Of a stretch of DNA of 22,328 bases, positions 6,854 through 14,310 are shown in pieces (within the stretch, counting starts at the first letter, position 1; each line of letters begins with the position of its first letter). The notes below the pieces were generated by a model. The model was not told the origin of the DNA and ran no database searches. It saw nothing but the letters and a program-made list of their open reading frames with translations. The stretch comes from Chryseobacterium gleum. GTDB taxonomy: Bacteria; Bacteroidota; Bacteroidia; Flavobacteriales_C; GCA-002722245. Made by a program: the position numbers and the translations under genes. The DNA lies in the NCBI GenBank assembly GCA_945903925.1, contig CAMDPJ010000005.1:1-22328 (forward strand), written 5' to 3'.

Positions 6854-8081
6854 TCGTGTAATTTAAACAGGTGCAATTTTCTTTTCTTATTAATTCTTTG
6901 GCCAAACGCATCACATCGTTAGGTTTAACCGAACTGTATTTATCTTGCTGTTGATTCATCAATTTGGCATCTTCCAACAAATCGAAAAAAGCCAAATTCT
7001 GTGCTTTGTTCAACACATTCATTTCTTGGTAAACCATGCTCGTTTCCGATTTGTTTACCACCTTTTTCAATTCATTTTCTGTAACACCGTTGGCCAACAA
7101 AGCATCTAATTCTGTTTGCAAAGCAGCCTTAGCCACATCCATTTCTACATCATCAGAAAGCATGGCGTGCACCACAAATAATCCGGGGTCGTTACTACCT
7201 AAAACATAGGTACTTATTTCAGCGAAAAGCGGATTCTCTTTCACCAATTTTTGATGCAGGCGTGAAGAAGCCCCTCGCGCTAGAATATCCGACAATAAAT
7301 CGATGGCGTAGAAATCATCGTGATTTCTTTGCGCCATGTGGTACACTTGATAGAATGATTTAACAGGGACTTTCAACTCGGAACTCACTTCTCTATACTC
7401 ACTCTGTTTTGGCTCAGGACTGTACTTCTGGCGTTTGATTTCTCCTGATGGAATTCCTCCAAAATATTTCTCTGCCAAAGCAAAAATTTTCTCTTCCTCT
7501 ACATCTCCAGCAAAAACCAAAGAAGCATTGTTAGGCAAATAATAACGGTAGAAAAAATCTTTTACATCTTGCAATTCTGCTTTTTCGATATGCTCAATTT
7601 TTTCGCCTATTGTAGCCCATTTGTAAGGGTGCACTTTATAGGCAACCGGGCGAAGTTTTAACCACGAATCGCCATAAGGCTGATTTAAATAACGTTGTTT
7701 AAACTCTTCAATCACCACATTTTTTTGAACATCTAAACTCTTTTGTGTGAAAGCCAAGCCACGCATTCTATCGGCTTCTAGCCAAAAAGCCATCTCTAAA
7801 TTATCTTTCGGAAAAGACAAATAATAGTTGGTGTAATCGTTGGTGGTAAAGGCATTGCTATCACCACCCATGTTTTGCACATAAACATCAAAATCGGGAA
7901 CCGCCGGTGTACCACCAAACATCAAATGTTCGAAAAGATGCGCAAAACCAGTTATCGAAGGATCTTCATCTTTCGCCCCCACTTTGTACAATATATTTAA
8001 AGCCGCCATAGGTGTAGAAGTATCACGATGCGCAATTACTTTTAAGCCGTTGGCCAATGTTTTCTCTTTGTAATTAATCAT
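6846..8081 (-). CDS. M16-family zinc metallopeptidase, active subunit
   Basis: From the ATG at 8081 the protein has 411 residues. It has the inverted zinc motif HLFEH (48-52) in GFAHLFEHLMFGGT and the downstream acidic ligand in NVVIEEFKQR (E125/E126). The second domain has KSFYQVYHMAQRNHDDFYA and the helix ARGASSRLHQKLVKE. M16 enzymes of this size degrade or process peptides and work with a partner, supplied here by the overlapping downstream inactive subunit. A TTG 21 bases further upstream (8102) extends the frame, but it falls inside the repetitive palindrome, so the ATG is chosen. No clear signal peptide is visible. Confidence 0.9.
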   Translation of the reverse strand: MINYKEKTLANGLKVIAHRDTSTPMAALNILYKVGAKDEDPSITGFAHLFEHLMFGGTPAVPDFDVYVQNMGGDSNAFTTNDYTNYYLSFPKDNLEMAFWLEADRMRGLAFTQKSLDVQKNVVIEEFKQRYLNQPYGDSWLKLRPVAYKVHPYKWATIGEKIEHIEKAELQDVKDFFYRYYLPNNASLVFAGDVEEEKIFALAEKYFGGIPSGEIKRQKYSPEPKQSEYREVSSELKVPVKSFYQVYHMAQRNHDDFYAIDLLSDILARGASSRLHQKLVKENPLFAEISTYVLGSNDPGLFVVHAMLSDDVEMDVAKAALQTELDALLANGVTENELKKVVNKSETSMVYQEMNVLNKAQNLAFFDLLEDAKLMNQQQDKYSSVKPNDVMRLAKELIRKENCTCLNYTNV

Positions 8082-8090
8082 TTTTATTTG

Positions 8091-8178
8091 TTCAATGTTC
8101 AATGTTTAATGTTCAATGTTAGCTCAGTTCAAGTGCTGAATATTAAATACAGCGAACATTGAACATTAAACATTGAAC
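8091..8178. repeat. heptamer-built inverted repeat (24-bp perfect arms)
   Basis: The left side is a tandem array of the heptamer TTCAATG, four units with one TTTAATG variant (8091-8118). The right side is its reverse complement in CATTGAA/CATTAAA units. Positions 8097-8120 and 8155-8178 are perfect 24-bp inverted repeats around a 34-nt centre (8121-8154). A T8 run follows the right arm. The right arm includes the last codons and stop of the neighbouring monooxygenase gene. Confidence 0.9.
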
Positions 8179-9104
8179 GTTTTTTTTCTGTCATCAAATT
8201 CTGTCATTATTTCCCTTACTATTTCCCCTGCCGATTTAATCTCTTTGATGGATGACGCTACTTGTCCGATCTCCAACTCCCCCTCCTCCATATCCCCTTC
8301 AAACATTCCTTTCTTCGCTCTTCCTTTACCCAACAGCGCTTTCAACTCATCTGCATTGGCCCCTTTAAGCTTAGCTTCTTCAACACTTTGAAAGAATTTA
8401 TTTTTAATCAATCTTACCGGAGTGAGTTCCTTTAGGGTAAGTAAAGTTTCTCCTTCTTGGGTATGAATTACTTTATTTTTAAAATTTTCGTGCGCAGATG
8501 ATTCAAGAGAAGCCACAAATCTGCTTCCTATTTGAACCCCCTCGGCACCTAAAGCAAAAGCAGCCAACATCGCTTTACCGCTTGCAATGCCGCCAGCAGC
8601 AATCACCGGAATTTTAACTGCATCAACTACTTGAGGAATTAAAACCATAGTTGTTGTTTCTTCACGCCCGTTGTGTCCGCCAGCCTCAAAACCTTCAGCA
8701 ACTACTGCATCTGCTCCAGCATCCTCAGCCTTTTTCGCAAACTTCGCACTCGACACTACGTGAACCACCGTAATGCCTTTTTCTTTTAAAAAGGGCGTCC
8801 ATGTTTTTGGATTACCTGCGCTTGTGAAAACAATTTTCACTCCCTCCTCCACTATGATTTGCATTAACTTTTCTATGTCGGGATACAACAAAGGAACATT
8901 CACAGCGAAAGGTTTTGATGTGGCGTTTTTACACTTTTGAATATGTTCTTTCAACACCTCAGGATACATCGACCCAGCGCCAATAATTCCCAATCCGCCA
9001 GCATTGCTAACGGCAGATGCCAAACGCCAACCACTGCACCAAACCATACCGGCTTGAATCAGTGGAAATTCAATGTTAAATATTTTCGTAACCCTGGTCT
9101 TCAT
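8166..9104 (-). CDS. FMN-dependent nitronate monooxygenase / FabK-like enoyl reductase
   Basis: A 312-residue TIM-barrel flavoprotein. The start FPLIQAGMVWCSGWRLASAV and the GGLGIIGAG loop (36-44) belong to the 2-nitropropane dioxygenase/FabK family. Also present are GFEAGGHNGREE with the conserved His (H144), and the FMN-phosphate segments PVIAAGGIASG (166-176) and GAEGVQIGSRF (186-196). Members either oxidise alkyl nitronates or reduce enoyl-ACP (FabK), and sequence alone does not separate these here. The ATG at 9104 is clear. The final residues TFNV and the TAA stop are encoded by the heptamer repeat, so the original C-terminus may have been replaced. The gene is bracketed by two different palindromic repeats. 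Confidence 0.85.
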   Translation of the reverse strand: MKTRVTKIFNIEFPLIQAGMVWCSGWRLASAVSNAGGLGIIGAGSMYPEVLKEHIQKCKNATSKPFAVNVPLLYPDIEKLMQIIVEEGVKIVFTSAGNPKTWTPFLKEKGITVVHVVSSAKFAKKAEDAGADAVVAEGFEAGGHNGREETTTMVLIPQVVDAVKIPVIAAGGIASGKAMLAAFALGAEGVQIGSRFVASLESSAHENFKNKVIHTQEGETLLTLKELTPVRLIKNKFFQSVEEAKLKGANADELKALLGKGRAKKGMFEGDMEEGELEIGQVASSIKEIKSAGEIVREIMTEFDDRKKTFNV

Positions 9105-9182
9105 TTATGCGGAAAGCATAGATAGAAAATTTTGTGGAGTTGGGCAATTTAAAGTGAGATATTGCAATGTATGGCTTCCAAA

Positions 9183-9288
9183 CACTCAGTTCGTCATTGC
9201 GAGGTACCCCGAAGCAAACTTATCATGAAAACACTAATTAAAACACAATGAGGTTGCTTCGGGGTACCTCGCAATGACGAACTGGGTG
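9183..9288. repeat. palindromic repeat, 31-bp perfect inverted arms
   Basis: The arms at 9187-9217 and 9254-9284 are exact reverse complements over 31 bp. They can be extended by three further pairs after one G-T wobble, to 9183/9288. The 36-nt loop is AT-rich. Each arm contains CGTCATTGCGAGG and GAAGCAA around a central GGTACC, a motif combination I know from dispersed palindromes in many bacterial genomes. It lies between the metallopeptidase stop and the monooxygenase start. It has no ORF. Confidence 0.93.
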
Positions 9289-9308
9289 ATTACATGATGT
9301 AAAGAAGA

Positions 9309-12110
9309 TCAATTAAACCCAACATTAAACAACAATTGAGGATACAAATAAAACACTCCATTATCTTGATATCCTGACACTCTGCAGCCAATATCCATTA
9401 AGTAAGAATAACGAAGTAAATTAATATCTCCACGCAACTCTACACCTTGCGATTGCATCACTTGAAATTTATTCTCAGTATCCATTAACTGCGCATAATC
9501 GCAATGAAATCCCATTCTAATTCTCTGCAAATACAACAAGGCCCCCAATCTAATATCGGGGTAAAGCAATGGAAAAGTATAATCGGCTTTTAAAGATGAA
9601 ATAGTATTGTAATACACTCTAGTAAATCCGCGAGGCAAATCAACAGCATTAGAAACCTGAAAGCCCGATGCATTGGATTGCTGCCATTCGGCCTTAATTT
9701 GCAAAGCATTGTGCTTTAGTAAACCAGGAGTATTTAACTTTAAAGATGCATAAACCGAATTGCTGTAATATTCATCAATAAAAACACTTTGGTGGTAAAA
9801 GGCATTCCAGGTCATAGCCCAAGGCGCTTGTAAATCTCTTTTTGATCTTCGTGCACCGCAGTAATAATATACATTGTAATCAATGGCATTTAATGATGCG
9901 CGCAAATCATCGGTTCTTGTTATTTCATTAAAGGAATATCGTGTACCCATGCCTAAATAACGTTGCAAATAGCCACGTGTTAAATTTAAATCTACCGAAG
10001 TCCCTACCCCTAAAACCTTCTGATTTAAGCGCTCATAGGTATAGCTTGTATCGTTTTCTACACTAATATTTTCTATCACAATATCGGCAGCCGACAAGGT
10101 GAATTTAGGAAACCAAAAATTGTAATCTATTTTAAGCTCATGCGCTGTTCTTTCTTGCTGAGGATTGATGGTATAATTGTAAGAGCTGATGGTGTTACTC
10201 AATTTATTTTGCGACATCAACGATACGCCCATGTTGGCTTCTCTCGATTCTGCGTTTATAGACAAGGGTGCCCAGCTGTGTAAATTAAAAAGATGTAAAT
10301 GGTTGTAATACTTTTCTGAAGCATATTGCTCCCTATTGTTCTTGTTTAAAAACACTTTTTGCTCATCTTGTAAAACGTTAGAATACATCATCACCCTGCT
10401 AACAAATGCTGGTTTAACATTTACCGCAGCAGGATTAAAATCTGTTTTTGCTAAATTCATACCAGTTGCTGTGTATTCGTTGTACAACAATTTACCATCG
10501 GCAGAAAAAGAAGGATTGAAAGCGCCAAACTTCGATACTGTTAATTGATGAATTTCATTGCTATTGATATCTAACTCGAAGATATTATCTACCCCACTTT
10601 GTGTGGAATGAAAAAGCAAATGTTGCTGGCTATAACTTAGATGCGATAGCACAAAAGGAACTTCCACCACCAATGGCTGAATTACATCTGTAGCATAATT
10701 CCATTTGTAAATATTTTGATAGCCCTCTTTTTTGGCCACAAAATAAATGCTATTGCTATCGCCAAAAACCGGATAATAAATCATGTCCATTTCTTTAAAT
10801 TCTTTCTTCAAATAAGCACTGCTCGAATCCAAAGAAAACAATTGCAGCGATGGAATATTTCTTTTGTCTACCCCTACTGCTACTATTTTATTGTCGGCAG
10901 AAATACAAGGCGCGAACAATCTTTGTTTAGAGGTAAAACGAACTCTTTTATCTTGCGCAACATCATACAAAACAATATCAGAAAAACTGCGGTATTCCCA
11001 ACGAATATCGGGAAATGACTCTACCCAAACAGCGTAATTTTTATTGGCTGCGAACGATGCCCTATCATGACTCCCCATCTTTAACAAGGTTTTTTCTTTG
11101 CCCTCTTTCAATAAAACTATTTGCGCCACATCAGCCATTCCGCTTTTAACAGCCAATAAACCCAATGATGTTTCCACCGGAAAAGCATAACTGGTAAAAG
11201 CTGCATGCGTCGTATCATTCATCACCTCAAAAGAGGTAAACAAAGCTTGATTTATAGCAACAGAACGGCTCCATGTTTCACGCTGATATTGCACTAATTC
11301 TTCATACATTTTAGAAGTTCCTTTACCCGTATATTTCTTTAATGAGCTCGAAAATGGAAAAGGCCGTACTGGAAAAGAAGCCACTCTATTCAGCACCGAA
11401 TCCCAGGTGTTTATGCCGTATTTTTCCTTAACATAAGAAGTAAGATGATAACCAAAAGCATATCTATCGGGAACAAAAGTTTTGAAGGAACCCAACGACG
11501 CTTTATCGTAATTAAAACTTCCCAACTGCAGCAGCATGGCTTGCGATGGCATAACGAAAGAAGGCAATCTTCCTCTTCCATAACCAGTAGCGAAAGTTTC
11601 AAACCCAACGGCATCTCCTTCTAAAAACCACAAGGGTGTGGTAGCTCCCAGCACCAAACCTACACCTTGTTCCCCAAAAAGAAAATACATCAATTTGGTT
11701 AAACCCTGATTGAATTTAGAGATTTGAACTACGTGTCGGAATTCATGAACAACCAATAAATTCAACCATTCTAAACCTTCATCGTCTTGCGGAGGGGTGG
11801 TAAAAAATTCGGCACGACGAGGAGCTAAGGTCACAAAACCGTTCGCTTCCACCATGTCGTTTTGTAAAATAACAGATATTTTTTTTGGCTGCGTTTTTAA
11901 TGAAACTGTTGCTTTATCGTACACCAAAGTGAGTAAACTGGCGGTGTACTGGGCCTTCTCCTCAAAATCTTGCGGATAAATAATTTGAAAATGTTCGGTA
12001 TTGATTTGCTTCCATTGGGTGGAACTAGAATTCTGTCCGATTAGAAAATATTGGGCAAACGAAGTATTTCCCACTATAAAAACAAAAAATAAAAGCAGCT
12101 TAACCCTCAT
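9309..12110 (-). CDS. exported HExxH (peptidase MA-like) metallopeptidase with propeller and outer-membrane-barrel parts
   Basis: A 933-residue protein. Residues 1-19 are a signal peptide, cleaved after SFA before QYF. Residues 30-290 are a gluzincin-like peptidase domain with VVHEFRHVVQ (H122, E123, H126) and a likely third ligand in WFLEGDA (E164). Residues 320-590 show repeated blade-like strands (FSADGKLLYNEY, FGDSNSIYFVAKKEGYQNIY) as in TolB/PD40 propellers. Residues 600-933 are rich in alternating aromatic/polar strands (LKADYTFPLLYPDIRLGALL, and an end in LLFNVGFN), as expected of an outer-membrane beta-barrel. It probably sits in the outer membrane with the protease outside or in the periplasm. 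The substrate is unknown. It is divergent from dacA, and a 31-bp palindrome lies downstream. Confidence 0.8.
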   Translation of the reverse strand: MRVKLLLFFVFIVGNTSFAQYFLIGQNSSSTQWKQINTEHFQIIYPQDFEEKAQYTASLLTLVYDKATVSLKTQPKKISVILQNDMVEANGFVTLAPRRAEFFTTPPQDDEGLEWLNLLVVHEFRHVVQISKFNQGLTKLMYFLFGEQGVGLVLGATTPLWFLEGDAVGFETFATGYGRGRLPSFVMPSQAMLLQLGSFNYDKASLGSFKTFVPDRYAFGYHLTSYVKEKYGINTWDSVLNRVASFPVRPFPFSSSLKKYTGKGTSKMYEELVQYQRETWSRSVAINQALFTSFEVMNDTTHAAFTSYAFPVETSLGLLAVKSGMADVAQIVLLKEGKEKTLLKMGSHDRASFAANKNYAVWVESFPDIRWEYRSFSDIVLYDVAQDKRVRFTSKQRLFAPCISADNKIVAVGVDKRNIPSLQLFSLDSSSAYLKKEFKEMDMIYYPVFGDSNSIYFVAKKEGYQNIYKWNYATDVIQPLVVEVPFVLSHLSYSQQHLLFHSTQSGVDNIFELDINSNEIHQLTVSKFGAFNPSFSADGKLLYNEYTATGMNLAKTDFNPAAVNVKPAFVSRVMMYSNVLQDEQKVFLNKNNREQYASEKYYNHLHLFNLHSWAPLSINAESREANMGVSLMSQNKLSNTISSYNYTINPQQERTAHELKIDYNFWFPKFTLSAADIVIENISVENDTSYTYERLNQKVLGVGTSVDLNLTRGYLQRYLGMGTRYSFNEITRTDDLRASLNAIDYNVYYYCGARRSKRDLQAPWAMTWNAFYHQSVFIDEYYSNSVYASLKLNTPGLLKHNALQIKAEWQQSNASGFQVSNAVDLPRGFTRVYYNTISSLKADYTFPLLYPDIRLGALLYLQRIRMGFHCDYAQLMDTENKFQVMQSQGVELRGDINLLRYSYLMDIGCRVSGYQDNGVFYLYPQLLFNVGFN

Positions 12111-12135
12111 GGTAGCTAAGATAATTCTTTTTGTG

Positions 12136-12167
12136 TTTGGCAGTATCCTTTTAACTTTTTACTTTCC
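12136..12167 (+). promoter_or_regulatory. candidate Bacteroidota-type promoter for dacA
   Basis: TTTG (12136-12139) is followed after 20 bases by TACTTTCC (12160-12167), close to the TTTG-N19-TAnnTTTG consensus. The second box matches 4 of 6 fixed positions. It ends 20 bases before the dacA ATG. Confidence 0.3.
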
Positions 12168-12187
12168 CTTTCGAAAACAAAAATGAC

Positions 12188-12967
12188 ATGACACCAACGT
12201 TATTGTTTCTTGACTTGCGCTGGGCGGATATCGTAGATATTCTGTTGGTGGCTATTTTGTTTTATCAGTTGTACAAGATTGTGAAGGGTACGGTGGCGAT
12301 TAACATTTTTATCGGACTCATTGCCATTTATTTCTTGTGGAAGTTGTTGGGCTTCTTGGAGATGAAGTTGTTAAGTAAGATTATCGGACAATTCATTGAG
12401 GCCGGCGCCATTGTTATCGTGATTGTGTTTCAGCAAGAGATTCGTAAAATCTTGGTTTTCTTGGGCACCAAAAGCTTCTCGGGAAGAACCAATTTCTTTA
12501 ATAAATTGATGCGTGGCGCAGGTAGCGAAACGAAAGAGATTCACCCTGTAATACAAGCTGCTTATCATTTGGCGCAGAACAAAACCGGAGCCTTAATTGT
12601 ACTAGCCAACCAAAGCGATCTTAGCTTTTACGAAAGCACTGGCGACAAAATAGATGCTGCCTTAAGCGCCCGACTAATAGAAAATATTTTTTTTAAGAAT
12701 AGTCCGCTGCACGATGGCGCAGTAATCATTGAAGGCAACAAGATTAAAGCCGCCCGCTGTGTATTGCCAGTTACCGAGCAAGAAGATTTACCAGCCGATT
12801 ATGGTATGCGGCACCGCGCTGCTATTGGTGTTACCGAATCATCCGACTGTGTAGCTATTTCAGTTTCAGAAGAAACGGGCAAAGTATCTTTAGCCAAAGG
12901 CGGCGCCATCTTTCCAAACCTTACGCGCGAAGAGATGGAGAAGTTGATGGAAGAATACTACAAATAA
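12188..12967 (+). CDS. dacA: diadenylate cyclase, CdaA/DacA type
   Basis: A 259-residue membrane-bound enzyme that condenses two ATP into c-di-AMP. The N-terminus has about three membrane helices (12-30, 36-55 and 66-82) and a short coiled linker. The DAC catalytic domain follows (about 115-250) with the signatures SPLHDGAVII (D176-G177-A178) and GMRHRAAIG (R208-H209-R210). Length and layout match the CdaA family. The ATG at 12188 is chosen because the conserved N-terminal helix starts right after it. In other bacteria c-di-AMP controls osmolyte and K+ transport and wall homeostasis. The RNase P RNA gene follows in the same direction after 19 bases. Confidence 0.95.
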   Translation: MTPTLLFLDLRWADIVDILLVAILFYQLYKIVKGTVAINIFIGLIAIYFLWKLLGFLEMKLLSKIIGQFIEAGAIVIVIVFQQEIRKILVFLGTKSFSGRTNFFNKLMRGAGSETKEIHPVIQAAYHLAQNKTGALIVLANQSDLSFYESTGDKIDAALSARLIENIFFKNSPLHDGAVIIEGNKIKAARCVLPVTEQEDLPADYGMRHRAAIGVTESSDCVAISVSEETGKVSLAKGGAIFPNLTREEMEKLMEEYYK

Positions 12968-12986
12968 ATCCCTTACCTTTACCCCA

Positions 12987-13318
12987 TTACAAACTGCTTT
13001 ATCGCGTCCGTCATTCGACGGATGAGGAAAGTCCGGGCATCACAGAGCACCATGCCTTATGAAAATGAGGGCTTAGTACTTGCAAAAGTTCTTTGACGGA
13101 AAGTGTAACAGAAAATAACCGTCAGTCCGTCAGTTGACGGACTGATAAGGGTGAAAACGCGAGGTAAGAGCTCACGACTGTGCAGAGTAATTTGCACTTT
13201 GTAAAAACCACTTGGGATGAAAGTTCAAATAGGCCAGGGAGCTGCTCGCTCTAACCTGGCGGGTAGAACGTTTAGATAAATGATAAGGCTAGACAGAACC
13301 CGGCTTATAGGTTTGTAA
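12987..13318 (+). ncRNA. rnpB: RNase P RNA (bacterial type A)
   Basis: The catalytic RNA of RNase P, which matures tRNA 5' ends. The universally conserved pieces are in order: GAGGAAAGTCCGGGC (13024-13038, 5' strand of P4), ACAGAAAA (13109-13116), AGGGTGAAAA with GAGGTAAGAGC (13148-13170), and ACAGAACCCGGCTTAT (13293-13308, 3' strand of P4). The ends are set by helix P1: TTACAAAC (12987-12994) pairs with GTTTGTAA (13311-13318). P3 is TCCGTC/GACGGA (13007-13022). A strong 11-bp hairpin at 13122-13145 (P12-like) has unusually perfect pairing. At about 330 nt it has normal length. It occupies the otherwise gene-free stretch 12968-13402. Confidence 0.95.
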
Positions 13319-13321
13319 TAA

Positions 13322-13358
13322 AAAAGCCTCCGTTGATTGACGGAGGCTTTTCTTTTTT
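13322..13358 (+). terminator. Rho-independent terminator of rnpB
   Basis: A 12-bp perfect stem, AAAAGCCTCCGT (13322-13333) with ACGGAGGCTTTT (13340-13351), with a 6-nt loop TGATTG, followed by CTTTTTT. It begins 4 bases after the end of the RNase P RNA. Confidence 0.92.
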
Positions 13359-13402
13359 ATTTGGTTTTTTGGCTTCTGCCTTTTTACTTTTAACTTGCCC
13401 TC

Positions 13403-14272
13403 ATGTACTTTTACCTCATTACTGGCATATTTTGCTCTTCTTTTCTTTTCACTGCTTTTAAGTTGTTTGAGAAATATCGTGTAGATTCTTTTAAAGCTAT
13501 TGTTTTCAATTACATCACTGCATTTTTATTGGCGCACATGATGAGCAACGGCAATGTGGTTTCGGCTTTGGTAGTGGCTGAATGGAGATGGTTGGCATTG
13601 TTGCTCGGACTCATCTTCATCGTATCTTTCAACATCATGGCGCGCTCGTCACAAGAAGCTGGCGTGGCTATCAGCAGTGTTGCTAACAAAATGTCGTTCG
13701 TAGGTCCTATTCTATTTGGAATTTTCTTTTTGGGCGAACACTATTCTATTTTGCAAAATATTGGCGTTGTGATGGCAATATTTGCCGTAATTTTAAGCTC
13801 GGGCTTGGGCAGCACCAAATTAGAAAGCACAAAATTGAAACTACCTATCCTTTTGTTTTTTGCGGGCTTAGCCATAGATATCATTTTACATATTGGTGAA
13901 ACACAATACATTAAAGAAGGAGAAAACTTGTTGTTTACTGGAAGTACCTTTGGGATAGCAGCTGTGCTGGGTTTAATTTATATGATAATCATGTCGATTA
14001 AAGAAAAATCTACACCCAAACTTCGTGATATCATTGGCGGCATTTTGCTTGGCATTCCTAACTTCTTCTCTATTTTCTTTTTCCTATCGGCCTTAGAGGA
14101 AAGTGAAAAAGCAGGTTGGGACAGCAGCTCGAAACTTTTCCCAATGGCCAACTTAGGAATCATCGTGGTAAATGCCTTAGTGGGTTATTTTATCTTTAAA
14201 GAAAAGCTTAACCGAATCAATTATATTGGAATTCTTTTAGCTTTACTTTCTATTGCTTTAATAATTATTTAA
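13403..14272 (+). CDS. EamA/DMT-family transporter
   Basis: A 289-residue integral membrane protein with about ten hydrophobic segments in two repeats of five, the drug/metabolite transporter layout. The first repeat ends with the typical SVANKMSFVGPILFGIFFLG and GVVMAIFAVILSS. The second ends with FPMANLGIIVVNALVGYFIF, FKEKLNRINYIGILLAL and LSIALIII. The N-terminus starts directly in a helix (MYFYLITGIFCSS). Family members export metabolites, amino acids or cofactors, and the substrate here cannot be predicted. It has its own start 45 bases after the rnpB terminator T-run, so it needs a separate promoter. The secreted-protease gene follows. Confidence 0.88.
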   Translation: MYFYLITGIFCSSFLFTAFKLFEKYRVDSFKAIVFNYITAFLLAHMMSNGNVVSALVVAEWRWLALLLGLIFIVSFNIMARSSQEAGVAISSVANKMSFVGPILFGIFFLGEHYSILQNIGVVMAIFAVILSSGLGSTKLESTKLKLPILLFFAGLAIDIILHIGETQYIKEGENLLFTGSTFGIAAVLGLIYMIIMSIKEKSTPKLRDIIGGILLGIPNFFSIFFFLSALEESEKAGWDSSSKLFPMANLGIIVVNALVGYFIFKEKLNRINYIGILLALLSIALIII

Positions 14273-14310
14273 TAAACATCTAAACAGAAACGTTGCGTCA
14301 TAGAAACAAA

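Noticed and set aside
8082..8102. TTG start extending the active M16 peptidase upstream
   Set aside because: The seven added residues are encoded partly by the heptamer repeat. The ATG at 8081 precedes the conserved N-terminal strand.
8091..8178. CRISPR-like array
   Set aside because: Units are 7 bp, contiguous and without spacers, with an inverted copy. No cas genes are present.
10336..11018. Antisense ORFs of 70 and 100 residues inside the large metallopeptidase gene
   Set aside because: They lie opposite a long, well-supported gene, have no recognisable domains, and look like codon-bias shadows.
12109..12186. 25-codon hydrophobic ORF (MVAKIILFVFGSILLTFYFP) ending one base before dacA
   Set aside because: It overlaps the candidate dacA promoter and the antisense start of the metallopeptidase gene. 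No ribosome-binding site or homology can be claimed; AT-rich spacer DNA readily yields such peptides.
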